A DNA stretch of 64,000 nucleotides, taken from positions 4,725,022-4,789,021 of the forward strand of contig OY282376.1 of assembly GCA_958295845.1 (NCBI GenBank). Reading direction: 5' to 3'. This DNA is from Caldilineaceae bacterium (lineage in GTDB: Bacteria; Chloroflexota; Anaerolineae; Caldilineales; Caldilineaceae). Both the position numbers and the translations under genes were made by a program. This document shows, piece by piece, positions 40,437-48,524 of this stretch; positions within the stretch are counted from its first letter, which is position 1; every line of letters begins with the position of its first letter. The notes beneath the pieces are model-generated. The model searched no databases and was not told the DNA's origin. It saw only the letters and a program-made list of their open reading frames with translations.

Positions 40437-41135
40437 TCAGATTCCCTGGCGATGGACTCGGGCCTGAATCAGAAGCCGGTCGCTGGTATAGGGCGTTGGC
40501 GGGATTTCGCTGCTCGCATGCCAGGTGCCGAAGGCGCTGTCGTTGGGCGAGAGGAGCAGGCGGCTAAAGCCCCATAAGGTCAGATCGACGGTGCGTCCTA
40601 CCGGCGAAGAGAAACTTTCCTCCACTATTGCCTGCACTGGCGCATAGCCAGCCGCGTAGCGGGTTTCCCATGTTCCTTCAGGGAGGACGCCGTCGTCATT
40701 GGGTGCGCAGGCTACGCGCAGGGTAACGGTCCCGCAGTCGACCGCGACTACGGCCATTTGGGCGCTGCCGTATTCGATATCGGCCTCGACAATCTGGCCG
40801 GCAAAGGCGTAGAGGGCGGGGCCGATCTGTGTGAAACGGGGCGTGAGCGGTTCTTTCTGAACAGCGTACCAGGGGTCCGGGCCGGGCTGGGGCAGCAGGA
40901 CGCCGCCGTCGAGCACGGCTGTCAGAGGGAGACCCTGTTGCAGTCGGGGGAAGCCCATGAGCGCAAACTGTTCGGCGGAGAGCTCAAACTCGATCCGGGG
41001 CAATTTTTTCATGCTGCCCGTGAACGGCCCAGGCCCGGCTTGACGCTCTTCCGAAGCAGTGGTCTCGCCGGTCATGCGGTCGGTTATTGTTTCTCCGTTT
41101 GATTGCGGCTTTGAATTCACAGGCGTAGGACTCAC
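40437..41135 (-). CDS. Unknown protein embedded in the acyl-CoA carboxylase operon
   Basis: A 232-residue protein starting at GTG 41135, overlapping the carboxylase beta stop as GTGA. The first ~40 residues are polar and low-complexity; an ordered beta-rich domain begins at KLPRIEFELSAEQFALMGFP. It contains ADIEYGSAQMAVVAVDCGT, LTLWGFSRLLLSPNDSAFG and a C-terminal basic tail. There is no signal peptide, membrane helix or known catalytic motif. I do not recognise the family. The coupled start and position between transferase and carboxylase subunits suggest a role in the complex or its regulation, which is inference. A 202-bp gap separates it from the biotin carboxylase gene. Confidence 0.75.
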   Translation of the reverse strand: MSPTPVNSKPQSNGETITDRMTGETTASEERQAGPGPFTGSMKKLPRIEFELSAEQFALMGFPRLQQGLPLTAVLDGGVLLPQPGPDPWYAVQKEPLTPRFTQIGPALYAFAGQIVEADIEYGSAQMAVVAVDCGTVTLRVACAPNDDGVLPEGTWETRYAAGYAPVQAIVEESFSSPVGRTVDLTLWGFSRLLLSPNDSAFGTWHASSEIPPTPYTSDRLLIQARVHRQGI

Positions 41136-42691
41136 AGGGGGATATTCCCGTGTTTTTTCGGGGGGAGTCGATCGCGTTTATTCTGCAGCATTTCGAGTGC
41201 GTTGATCAGGCGCGGCCGGGATTCGTGCGGTTCGATGACGTCGTCGATGAAGCCGTTGGCGGCGGCGATATAGGGGTTGGCGAAGCGGCTGCGATAGTCT
41301 GCGACGAGGTCGTTGCGCTTGGCAACGGGGTCCTCGGCAGCGGCGATTTCGCGCCGGAAGATTACATTAACTGCGCCCTCCGGCCCCATCACGGCGATTT
41401 CGGCCGACGGCCAGGCGAGGACGAGGTCGGCGCCGATGTGGCGGGGGTTCATAACACAGTAGGCGCCGCCGTAGGCCTTGCGCACGATGACGGTCAGTTT
41501 GGGAACCGTGGCTTCGGAGAAGGCGTAGAGAAGCTTGGCGCCGTGGCGAATGATGCCGCCGTGCTCTTGATTGAGGCCAGGCATGAAGCCGGGAACGTCT
41601 TCGAGGACGACGAGCGGGATGTTGAAGCAATCGCAGAAGCGGACGAAGCGGGCCGCTTTCTGGCTGGCGTCGACATCGAGGACGCCGGCGAGGACGGCCG
41701 GCTGCTGGGCGACGATGCCGATGGCGCGGCCGCCCAAACGGGCGAAACCGACCATCACGTTGCGGGCCCACTGTTCGTGGACCTCGAGGAACTGGCCGTC
41801 GTCGACGATACGCCGGATGATCTCTTTCATGTCGTAGGGCCGGTTGGGGTTATCCGGCACGATCGAGTCAAGCTCTTCGTCCTGGCGCAGCAGATCGTCG
41901 GTGGAAGGCACGACGGGCGGATCTTCCATATTGTTGTTGGGCAGATAGCTCATCAGCTGCTGCACGATGAAGAGGGCGTCTTCTTCGTTTTCGGCGGTGA
42001 AGTGGGCGACGCCGGATTTGCTGCCGTGGATCGACGCGCCGCCCAACTCTTCAAAGGTGACCTCTTCATGGGTGACCGTTTTGACCACATCGGGTCCGGT
42101 GACGAACATGTGGCTTGTGTCTTTGACCATGATGACGAAGTCGGTGATGGCGGGCGAATAGACTGCGCCGCCGGCGCAGGGCCCCATGATCACGCTGACC
42201 TGGGGGACAACGCCGGAAGCCATAACGTTACGGAAGAAGATGTCGGCGTATCCGGCCAAGCTGAGCACGCCTTCCTGGATGCGGGCGCCGCCGGAGTCGT
42301 TCAGGCCGACGACGGGGGCGCCGTTTTTCATCGACATATCGAGGATTTTGCAGATTTTGGCGGCGTGATGACGGCTGACGCTGCCACCGAAGACCGTAAA
42401 ATCCTGGGAAAAGACGTAGACGAGGCGGTCATCGATTGTGCCGAAGCCTGTGACGACGCCGTCACCGGGGATGCGCTGCTCGTCGAGGCCGAAGTCGTGG
42501 CTGTCATGGGTGACGAGCGCGTCGACTTCACGAAAGCTGCCTTTGTCCAACATCAGCTCGAGCCGTTCGCGGGCGGTGGCCCGGCCCTTGGCGTGCTGCG
42601 TTTCGATCCGTTCGAGGCCGCCCCCGAGTTTGGCCTTGTCTTTGCGGTTGCGCAGATCGGTGATACGGGGATCGATTGTCGAGTCAGTCAA
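41132..42691 (-). CDS. pccB: Acyl-CoA carboxylase beta (carboxyltransferase) subunit, propionyl-CoA type
   Basis: A 519-residue transferase moving CO2 from biotin to an acyl-CoA. The start is TTG 42691 with GAGGAG seven bases upstream. Conserved blocks include RATARERLELMLDKGSFRE, VGLNDSGGARIQEGV, MGPCAGGAVYSPA (oxyanion loop), NPNRPYDMKEIIRRIVDDGQ, VVLEDVPGFMPGLNQEHGG and KAYGGAYCVMNPRHIGADL. This is the PccB/MmdA family; methylmalonyl-CoA decarboxylase alpha is the alternative, but the biotin carboxylase in the operon favours a carboxylase. It could serve propionyl-CoA assimilation or acetyl-CoA carboxylation; the specificity residue is not decided here. It leads the operon. Confidence 0.93.
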   Translation of the reverse strand: MTDSTIDPRITDLRNRKDKAKLGGGLERIETQHAKGRATARERLELMLDKGSFREVDALVTHDSHDFGLDEQRIPGDGVVTGFGTIDDRLVYVFSQDFTVFGGSVSRHHAAKICKILDMSMKNGAPVVGLNDSGGARIQEGVLSLAGYADIFFRNVMASGVVPQVSVIMGPCAGGAVYSPAITDFVIMVKDTSHMFVTGPDVVKTVTHEEVTFEELGGASIHGSKSGVAHFTAENEEDALFIVQQLMSYLPNNNMEDPPVVPSTDDLLRQDEELDSIVPDNPNRPYDMKEIIRRIVDDGQFLEVHEQWARNVMVGFARLGGRAIGIVAQQPAVLAGVLDVDASQKAARFVRFCDCFNIPLVVLEDVPGFMPGLNQEHGGIIRHGAKLLYAFSEATVPKLTVIVRKAYGGAYCVMNPRHIGADLVLAWPSAEIAVMGPEGAVNVIFRREIAAAEDPVAKRNDLVADYRSRFANPYIAAANGFIDDVIEPHESRPRLINALEMLQNKRDRLPPKKHGNIPL

Positions 42692-42896
42692 GACAAACTC
42701 CTCTATCCTATCGTTGTTCGTTTTGCAGATGTGCCTGGCTTCTCAATCGCTGCCCACGGCGGATTATGAAAGCCGGGTGTAAAAGTCGGGCGATTACGGT
42801 ACCGAGGCATGTGTGACCGGTCATAATCCTGGGGCCTTAAGGAACAGCAGGCAGCAGACCTTGCGTGTGGTCCGGCCAAGGCACTGTTACCAATCT

Positions 42897-43763
42897 TCAT
42901 AGCGTGATTGTACCTGTCAGGAGCAGCAGTCCGACCAGAATCGGCTGATGAATTACATAGATTATCAGAGAGTGCCGGCCAAGAAACTGCAGAGCAGTGA
43001 ATGGGAAAATTTCTCCGAGATTGGGCAGCGGCAGTTTGCGCGCGCCGCCCTCATAGAAAATGGTACCCACGAAGACGCCGATCAGGAAGACGGCAAACCA
43101 GTGGGGAAAGGGAAAGTAGTCGGAATAGTAGTAGCCAGGCGGTTCTATGCCGAGCGGAACGAGCCAGGAGACACCGGCGGGCGCCTGCACATTCAGGAAC
43201 TGCAGAAGATAGCTGAGGGCATAGAGCACGGCAGCCACCGAAAGCGTCAGCCATCGTTTGTTCAGCAAAGGGATCGAGCAGATTATCGATGTCCCGATCA
43301 GATGCAGCACGCCGAAATCGATGGGCGGAAGAACGGCCACCCGCATTACCAAGGAAAGTATAAGTCCGATGCCGAGGATTTGCAGCCCGCGGCGCGCGAT
43401 TTTCCAGGCCAGCCCATCGGTCGACCCGGTTCTGAACTGTGCCCGATTGTAGCTCAGAACAACCGAGACGCCGGCGAGCGAGATGAAGGAGGTGGCGGTA
43501 AATCGCTGGAAATAGAACCAGAAGCCCTCGTGCAGTACGAATGGAAAGCCGCCGAAGTTCCGCAGATCGAACACCAGGTGAAAGATGACCATGGTGATGA
43601 TGGCCACGCCGCGCCAGCTGTCAACCTCCCAGAAGCGGTTGACGACGGGCGTTGTGGGTGCGGGTACTGTCTCGGCGGCGCGGCTCTCGGGTCGATCCCG
43701 CTCGTCTATCTGTTTATCCTTTTCGGGCAGTTCGCGCTGGACTGTCGCAGATTCTTGTGTCAT
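42897..43763 (-). CDS. DUF1624/heparan-alpha-glucosaminide N-acetyltransferase-like membrane protein
   Basis: A 288-residue polytopic membrane protein. After a polar N-terminus (~1-40), the hallmark RFWEVDSWRGVAIITMVIFH begins the acyltransferase_3-like fold. It continues with SLAGVSVVLSYNRAQ, several membrane helices, FGVLHLIGTSIICSIPLL and, at the C-terminus, LQFLGRHSLIIYVIHQPILV. The conserved His of MVIFH and the H-S-L-I-I-Y-V-I-H-Q motif match the family. Related proteins acetylate or otherwise decorate sugars of the envelope; the substrate is unknown. The start is ATG 43763, with only a weak ribosome site. It lies 206 bp upstream of the carboxylase genes on the same strand and faces birA divergently. 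Confidence 0.85.
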   Translation of the reverse strand: MTQESATVQRELPEKDKQIDERDRPESRAAETVPAPTTPVVNRFWEVDSWRGVAIITMVIFHLVFDLRNFGGFPFVLHEGFWFYFQRFTATSFISLAGVSVVLSYNRAQFRTGSTDGLAWKIARRGLQILGIGLILSLVMRVAVLPPIDFGVLHLIGTSIICSIPLLNKRWLTLSVAAVLYALSYLLQFLNVQAPAGVSWLVPLGIEPPGYYYSDYFPFPHWFAVFLIGVFVGTIFYEGGARKLPLPNLGEIFPFTALQFLGRHSLIIYVIHQPILVGLLLLTGTITL

Positions 43764-43898
43764 TTGGCGCTTTCAGGTCCCGGCAAAGCTGCAGGTGTGC
43801 GCAGCGGCCGCGCACTTGAAACAATTCACAGTTCCTGCGAGAATCAAAGGCGGCTACTCGCACTGGCCCTCCCGACGCCGCGTTAACCGGTTTACAGC

Positions 43899-43978
43899 CG
43901 TCAGTACGCAGTGCCGTCAGTACACAGTGCCGTCAGTACACAGTGCCGTCAGTACACCGTACCCATCAGTACATAGTA
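43899..43978. repeat. Five tandem 16-bp units
   Basis: Units are CGTCAGTACGCAGTGC, CGTCAGTACACAGTGC twice, CGTCAGTACACCGTAC and CCATCAGTACATAGTA. The central units are identical; the outer ones are diverged, as in an old minisatellite or a regulator-binding array. Confidence 0.9.
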
Positions 43979-44179
43979 CGTTGACAGCGTGATGGCGTAG
44001 CGCACTGTAAATTATCACTGTATATTATATCGCATACGCCAAACCCGGCGCTCCCCAGACCAACGGCAACGCGCGCATACATTATCGTCATTGGTGGGAT
44101 CGGCACAGGAACAGCGTCTGAGCGTGGTCGGCAGGCGGCGGTTTGTGGGCAAAGAGCGGATACCCACCACTCACCACTT

Positions 44180-44208
44180 TTGACTGCTACAGTTCGCGAA
44201 CATTTTAC
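44180..44208 (+). promoter_or_regulatory. Possible promoter of the biotin ligase gene
   Basis: TTGACT (44180-44185), 17 bases, then TTTTAC, a poor -10. The predicted start would be near 44215, just before AGGAG at 44219. Confidence 0.35.
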
Positions 44209-44235
44209 ACGATAGGACAGGAGATCACAAGGAAA

Positions 44236-45198
44236 TTGGGCAAAGAGGAAGCGGCTCTTTCCGATGTAAAGTCGGGAAAGAGCAGTGGCCGCCACCCGTT
44301 GGGGGCTGCACCGGGCTGGATTGAACGAGCACGAGCAAGGCTTGGCGCCCATGATGGGGCAATGCCGCGCCGCCATATGGGGCACAGTATCGCGTTTCGC
44401 CATTCGGCGCCCAGCACGATGACGATCGCGCGCGGGATTTTTGACGGGCGGGGGGACAGTGCCGCGGGCGCAGTGGTCATTGCCGACCATCAGACGGCGG
44501 GGCGAGGACGGTTGGATCGCGGTTGGGAAGACGCGGGCGGGCGCGGGCTTTTGGGCAGCTATATCCTGTGCGACGAGCTGTTGCCGGAGCATCCGTCAAT
44601 GGTGGTGATGGTGGCGGGCCTGGCTGTGCTGCGGGCGATCGGGGAGAGCTGTCCACAGCTGGAGGAGCGTGTTCGTCTGAAGTGGCCGAACGATGTGATC
44701 GCGGTGGAAGAGGGCGGCCCGGTCAAGCTGGCGGGCATCCTGGTGGAGAGCATCTTTGCGCAGCAGAAGCTCGGCGGCGTCATTCTTGGTATTGGTGTCA
44801 ATGTCAATCAGCGTCAGGAGGAGCTGCCGGCTGTTCGCGGCGGCGGGCTACCTCCATCCAGCCTGATGCTTCTGGGCCGCGGCGGCAGTCCTCCTCATGG
44901 AGACTTTGCGCCGATCGAGAGAGAGGATTTGCTGGTCGCTCTGTGCCGGGCGCTAGATGATCTGTGCGCGCCGGGCTCGCGTCCTTCTGCGGAGACCGTC
45001 CACGCTCGCTGGCAGCGGGCGCTGTACGGTATGGGCGCTGAGGTCACGGTCCATAGCGCTGAGGGGCGGGTCAACGGGCGGGCGGTTGGGACATCTTTAC
45101 AGGGGGCGCTGCGGGTGCGGCTAGCCGGCGGGGAGACGGTCGAGATCCATTCGGGGGATGTCGTTTTCAATTGGGCCAGCGCTGGCAGCGCGGGGTAG
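44236..45198 (+). CDS. birA: Biotin-[acetyl-CoA carboxylase] ligase
   Basis: A 320-residue ligase attaching biotin to the carrier subunit via biotinyl-AMP. The start is uncertain: I use TTG 44236, with AGGAG 12 bases upstream; the frame stays open to 44143, but the predicted promoter lies inside that stretch. The catalytic core shows ADHQTAGRGRLDRGWE (biotinyl-AMP loop), LKWPNDV, VKLAGILVES and ILGIGVNVNQ. The C-terminal SH3-like domain follows (AEVTVHSAEGRVNGRAVGTS). There is no N-terminal DNA-binding domain, so it is a monofunctional ligase rather than a BirA repressor. The nearby biotin-dependent carboxylase is its obvious substrate. Repeats follow the stop. Confidence 0.9.
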   Translation: MGKEEAALSDVKSGKSSGRHPLGAAPGWIERARARLGAHDGAMPRRHMGHSIAFRHSAPSTMTIARGIFDGRGDSAAGAVVIADHQTAGRGRLDRGWEDAGGRGLLGSYILCDELLPEHPSMVVMVAGLAVLRAIGESCPQLEERVRLKWPNDVIAVEEGGPVKLAGILVESIFAQQKLGGVILGIGVNVNQRQEELPAVRGGGLPPSSLMLLGRGGSPPHGDFAPIEREDLLVALCRALDDLCAPGSRPSAETVHARWQRALYGMGAEVTVHSAEGRVNGRAVGTSLQGALRVRLAGGETVEIHSGDVVFNWASAGSAG

Positions 45199-45206
45199 CT
45201 GGCATT

Positions 45207-45300
45207 GGGCAGGCACAAGGCCTGCCCCTACAGGACCGGTTAGGGGATGACGCCAACTCTTTGGTTGGCGGGGGAGGGCAGGCACAAGGCCTGCCCCTAC
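45207..45300 (+). repeat. Two copies of a hairpin repeat (GGGCAGGC...GCCTGCCC)
   Basis: Copies at 45207-45231 and 45276-45300 are identical: GGGCAGGC pairs with GCCTGCCC, followed by CCTAC. A smaller hairpin GCCAAC/GTTGGC lies between them (45252-45269). REP-like elements of this kind are common in Chloroflexi intergenic DNA; this statement is from general knowledge. Confidence 0.85.
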
Positions 45301-45319
45301 GGGAGTGTTTGGAGGGAAC

Positions 45320-45441
45320 ACTGTTGGCTAGACACTTTTCTCTAGACTCATTGCTGGGGAAGAATGAGCACGGTGGCTAGCAAGGGCGGGGCGTTGCGGG
45401 GGCGCAGCCCCCGCACAAGAGAGGGCCGAAGGCCCGAACGC
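45320..45441 (+). repeat. Interspersed GC-rich element with flank, copy 2
   Basis: The order is GTTGGCTAGACAC, CACGGTGGCTAGCAAGGGCG, GGGGCGTTGCGGGGGCGCAG, CCCCGCACAAG and GAGGGCCGAAGGCCC. The same order appears at 49912-50223. Confidence 0.8.
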
Positions 45442-45604
45442 CCAAATAATGGGAGAGCGTGAAGAGGAGAGAGTTAAGCCGATTGGTCTGCCGATGAATG
45501 GAACGTGAATTGACCAGGGTATGGTTGCGGCGAACAGAGTTCGATAGTTGAGCCCCATTTTGGGATGCACACGATGATTGGTCTTCTCTGGCGGAGAGGG
45601 TATC

Positions 45605-46999
45605 ATGAATTGTATTGGCCCTTTTTTTCGCCACTCCGCCAACAACCCGGTTCCTGCTATGAATCTATCCTCTGAATCTCCGGTCCGATTTCAACTCGTG
45701 CAGACGCCCGAGCCGCGGTACACGCCGCGCGACCGGCCGCGCGGGGCACCGGAGACGCAGCAACGCTGGATGGCGCTGGTGATCCTGATTGCGTTCGGCT
45801 GGCGAATGATCGGCCTGATCGCGCGCAAGCTTGGCCAGGTAGAAAAGGAGACGATCGAGCTGGCGGCCGGGCCGGTGGAGGAAACGGTTGGCGTGCTTGT
45901 CGCGCCGGTGCAGAACGGAATGTTGTACTATCTTCTTATCCGGCCGTGGATCCAGTTCTTCGGGACCGATCTGTTCGCGCTGCGTTATTTTTCGGTGCTG
46001 ACAAGCGCTATCGCCATCGCCCTGATGTGGCAGGTGGCCCGCCGGATGGTGCCGGCAGTTGGCAGCACGCTGCTGAGGAATTTGCCGCTGCTGTCGACAC
46101 TTTTTCTGGCCTTCAATCCGTTACAGCTCTGGTACAGCCAGGAGGGAGGCCGGTACGGGCTGGTTGTGACGCTGGCGTTGTTCTCGAGCTGGGCCTGGCT
46201 GCAGGCGATGTGGTACAGCGGATATTGGCGCTGGTTGGGCTATCTGCTGGTAACGTCGATAGCTATCTACACGCAGACGTTGACTGCACTTATCCTGCCG
46301 GTCCATCTTGTCTGGTTCATACTGGCCAACCCGCTCAACCGGCAGCGTTGGCAGGGCTACGGGCTGACGCTGGTCGCCTTTGCGCTACCTATTTTGCCGT
46401 TAACGGCGTGGGGCAGGAACATGCTGGCCGGGGTTTTTGGTGGGTTCGAACAACAGGGCGGCAGCGCGCTGCAAGATGTCGCGGCGGACGTACCGGTCAC
46501 GCCTCTGGCGGAGATGGCGCGCACGCTGCTTCTGGATAATGCGCAGGGTTTGCTGGAGCCGCTTTCGTATCTGTGGCTTATTCCGATCTTCTTTCTTGGC
46601 TTGACCGGTCTTCTGGTTGGGTATACGGAGTTCGGAGGGCGGATTGCCAATGTGGGGATGTTGGCGACCTGGCTGGTTCTACCGGTCCTGCTGCTCTATG
46701 CCATCAGCCGGTTCGCGCCGGCGATGGTGCAGCCCGCAGCCCAGTTCGGTGAGAGGGCGGCGCGGTTCGAGGGGATTATCTGGATTGCGCCGGCGTTTAC
46801 GATGTTCGTGGCGCTGGGGACGCAGGTAATGCGCCGCGCCTACGGACGTGTGGGCAACTGGCTGGCGGTCGGGATGATCGTATTTGTCATCGTGTTCTGG
46901 GGTTACAGCTGGTGGGAACACGGCCAGCGGCCGATCAATGTTCAGTCGGGCGCGGCTGAGTTCACGCCGGACTCGTTGCGCGATTATTGGGAGCTATAG
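45605..46999 (+). CDS. GT39/PMT-like membrane glycosyltransferase
   Basis: A 464-residue integral membrane protein. I start at ATG 45605 because GGAGAGGG precedes it; ATG 45659 is also possible. After a soluble N-terminal ~50 residues, about ten hydrophobic helices follow (MALVILIAFGWRMIGLI, LRYFSVLTSAIAIALMWQV, WLGYLLVTSIAIYTQTLTAL and others). The stretch FLAFNPLQLWYSQEGGRYG with the acidic Q-E motif, and NGMLYYLLIRPWIQFFGTD, resemble the dolichyl/undecaprenyl-phosphate-mannose protein glycosyltransferase (PMT_2, GT39) family. The sugar donor would be a lipid-linked sugar and the acceptor a surface protein or lipid. The function is inferred from family resemblance only. A site-2 protease gene follows immediately. 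Confidence 0.75.
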   Translation: MNCIGPFFRHSANNPVPAMNLSSESPVRFQLVQTPEPRYTPRDRPRGAPETQQRWMALVILIAFGWRMIGLIARKLGQVEKETIELAAGPVEETVGVLVAPVQNGMLYYLLIRPWIQFFGTDLFALRYFSVLTSAIAIALMWQVARRMVPAVGSTLLRNLPLLSTLFLAFNPLQLWYSQEGGRYGLVVTLALFSSWAWLQAMWYSGYWRWLGYLLVTSIAIYTQTLTALILPVHLVWFILANPLNRQRWQGYGLTLVAFALPILPLTAWGRNMLAGVFGGFEQQGGSALQDVAADVPVTPLAEMARTLLLDNAQGLLEPLSYLWLIPIFFLGLTGLLVGYTEFGGRIANVGMLATWLVLPVLLLYAISRFAPAMVQPAAQFGERAARFEGIIWIAPAFTMFVALGTQVMRRAYGRVGNWLAVGMIVFVIVFWGYSWWEHGQRPINVQSGAAEFTPDSLRDYWEL

Positions 47000-47000
47000 A

Positions 47001-47717
47001 ATGTATCGAGGTTCTGGCGGCCGGGGTTGGAACGCCCTCTCGCGCGGGCAGCAGATCGGGATTGGTGTGGTAGGGATTCTGGTCTTGTTTGCGCTTCTGA
47101 CCGGGGGCGGTTCGCTGGGGCGGTTGGGCGACCCGCTGTGGCTCGTCACAGTCGCGGTTATTATCCTGGTTGCCTTACCCGTTCACGAAATGGCGCATGC
47201 GGCGATGGCGGTGCAGTTGGGCGACCCTACGCCGCGCCAACAAGGGCGCTACACTTTCAATCCTGTGGCGCATATCGATCCTTTTGGCGCGCTATTGATC
47301 GTGTTTACCGGATTCGGTTGGGCCAAGCCGGTACAGTGGAATCCCAACAACATTGATGTGGACGTTCGGGTGGGGACCATTCTTGTGGCCGCTGCCGGCC
47401 CTGTAAGCAATCTGCTGCTGGCTGCGGTGGGCGCCTTCCTTGTCCCCTTTGCCGATATTCCCATGCTGGAGCGATTCCTGACCTTTTTTGTCTGGATCAA
47501 CACGCTGCTGTTTGTATTCAATTTGATACCGATTCCGCCGCTGGACGGCTCGCATATTCTGTTTGCCCTTCTGCCCGGAGATCATTTCGAACTGCAGATG
47601 GCCCTGAGCCGTTTCGGCATAATCATCTTGCTGGCCGCGATCTACCTCGGACGCGGGATCATCACCGGCGTGGCCAGCGAGATCGTCAGGTGGCTGTTTC
47701 TTGTTTTCGGGAGCTGA
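47001..47717 (+). CDS. Site-2 protease family (M50) protein
   Basis: A 238-residue membrane metalloprotease. I start at ATG 47001, two bases after the glycosyltransferase stop, with GGGAG in the preceding gene. Hydrophobic helices begin at ~18-36 (IGIGVVGILVLFALLTGGG) and ~50-70. The zinc motif HEMAH (in VHEMAHAAMAVQLGD) and the third ligand motif IPIPPLDGSHIL (N-x-P-x-P-x-LDG) are intact. The family cleaves transmembrane segments of anti-sigma factors and similar substrates. It is the small, FtsH/RseP-lacking-PDZ type, such as SpoIVFB or Rip-like proteases. Two bases separate it from the preceding gene, so coupling is likely. Confidence 0.9.
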   Translation: MYRGSGGRGWNALSRGQQIGIGVVGILVLFALLTGGGSLGRLGDPLWLVTVAVIILVALPVHEMAHAAMAVQLGDPTPRQQGRYTFNPVAHIDPFGALLIVFTGFGWAKPVQWNPNNIDVDVRVGTILVAAAGPVSNLLLAAVGAFLVPFADIPMLERFLTFFVWINTLLFVFNLIPIPPLDGSHILFALLPGDHFELQMALSRFGIIILLAAIYLGRGIITGVASEIVRWLFLVFGS

Positions 47718-47773
47718 AAGGGCAGTGGATAGTGGTGGCGGGGAGCAACTTGCTTCCATTTGGGTGGGCGGCG

Positions 47774-48412
47774 ATGATTGAGTATGATGGGGCCGCAGGA
47801 GTTGGCGTGGCGGGACGGATGCAGGGAACGGCCGGCAGGATTTTGCGGCGCATACGGCAGTTTGTGCGGGGCATCACGGCTTCGGTTTCGGCTGAGGAAC
47901 TGCAGCAGGCAGCCCGAATTCTCCCACCCGCGGGGCTGGCCCGCTTTCGGCAGATGCCGGTGGATGCCCAGCGACACAGTTTGAACGTATTGAACACATT
48001 GCGACGCTCGGGCTGGGACGATCGGGACCTGCTGGCTGCTGCGCTGCTCCACGATGCAGGCAAGTTAGCGGCGGCGAAGGCGGGGCTGTCGTTCAACGCG
48101 TGGGTGCGGACGGCACTGGTGCTGATGGAGGCGTTTACGCCGGGTCTGGCTGCCCGCGTGTGTGTTGAGGATGCGACGGGCGGCTGGCGCTATCTACTGC
48201 ATGTCCATTTGACGCATGCGCGGATTGGCGCGCGCTGGGCAGAGGCGGACGGATGCAGCCCGCTTACCTGCTGGTTGATCGCCCATCATCAGGACAAGAC
48301 GGGGCAGGCGGACGCCGCGTTGCCCTCGCCAGGCGATCCGGAGCCGCAACGGACGGCAGAAGAGCGTAGACGGCTGCTGGCGGCGCTGCAGTGGGCTGAC
48401 GGCCGGAACTGA
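47774..48412 (+). CDS. HD-domain phosphohydrolase-like protein
   Basis: A 212-residue protein starting at ATG 47774 (an upstream open part, 47690-47773, overlaps the protease end). The HD-superfamily metal-binding residues appear in RHSLNVL and LLHDAGKLAAA (the HD pair), with later histidines in HVHLTHARIGARWAEA and IAHHQDK. HD proteins hydrolyse phosphate esters, cyclic nucleotides or (p)ppGpp. This one is short and lacks a partner domain, so the substrate is unknown. The C-terminus is P/R/E-rich. It is followed after 112 bp by the TyrA-like gene. Confidence 0.8.
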   Translation: MIEYDGAAGVGVAGRMQGTAGRILRRIRQFVRGITASVSAEELQQAARILPPAGLARFRQMPVDAQRHSLNVLNTLRRSGWDDRDLLAAALLHDAGKLAAAKAGLSFNAWVRTALVLMEAFTPGLAARVCVEDATGGWRYLLHVHLTHARIGARWAEADGCSPLTCWLIAHHQDKTGQADAALPSPGDPEPQRTAEERRRLLAALQWADGRN

Positions 48413-48524
48413 TTGCGGCCGGCGGCGTTTTCTTTTTGGGGCGGGGCAAGGTTGGCGCTCGGTTCGGGATGGCGGCACGGGCCAGGATGGGACGCGATTT
48501 TCATAGCACTCAGGAAAGCAACTT

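Larger units (their letters stand above)
43764..44235. other. Divergent intergenic region with 16-bp tandem repeats
   Basis: No gene is evident. It holds five 16-bp tandem units (43899-43978) and a possible promoter for the ligase gene (44180-44208). Confidence 0.6.
45199..45604. other. Repeat-rich intergenic region
   Basis: It carries two hairpin repeats (45207-45300) and the GC-rich interspersed element with its GGCTAGACAC flank (about 45320-45441). The motif TTGGGATGCAC recurs at 45560-45570. No gene is evident. Confidence 0.7.

Noticed and set aside
41150..42769. 539-residue open frame antisense to the carboxyltransferase
   Set aside because: Its length arises from the codon bias of the real gene; composition is rich in D, G and V with no family motif.
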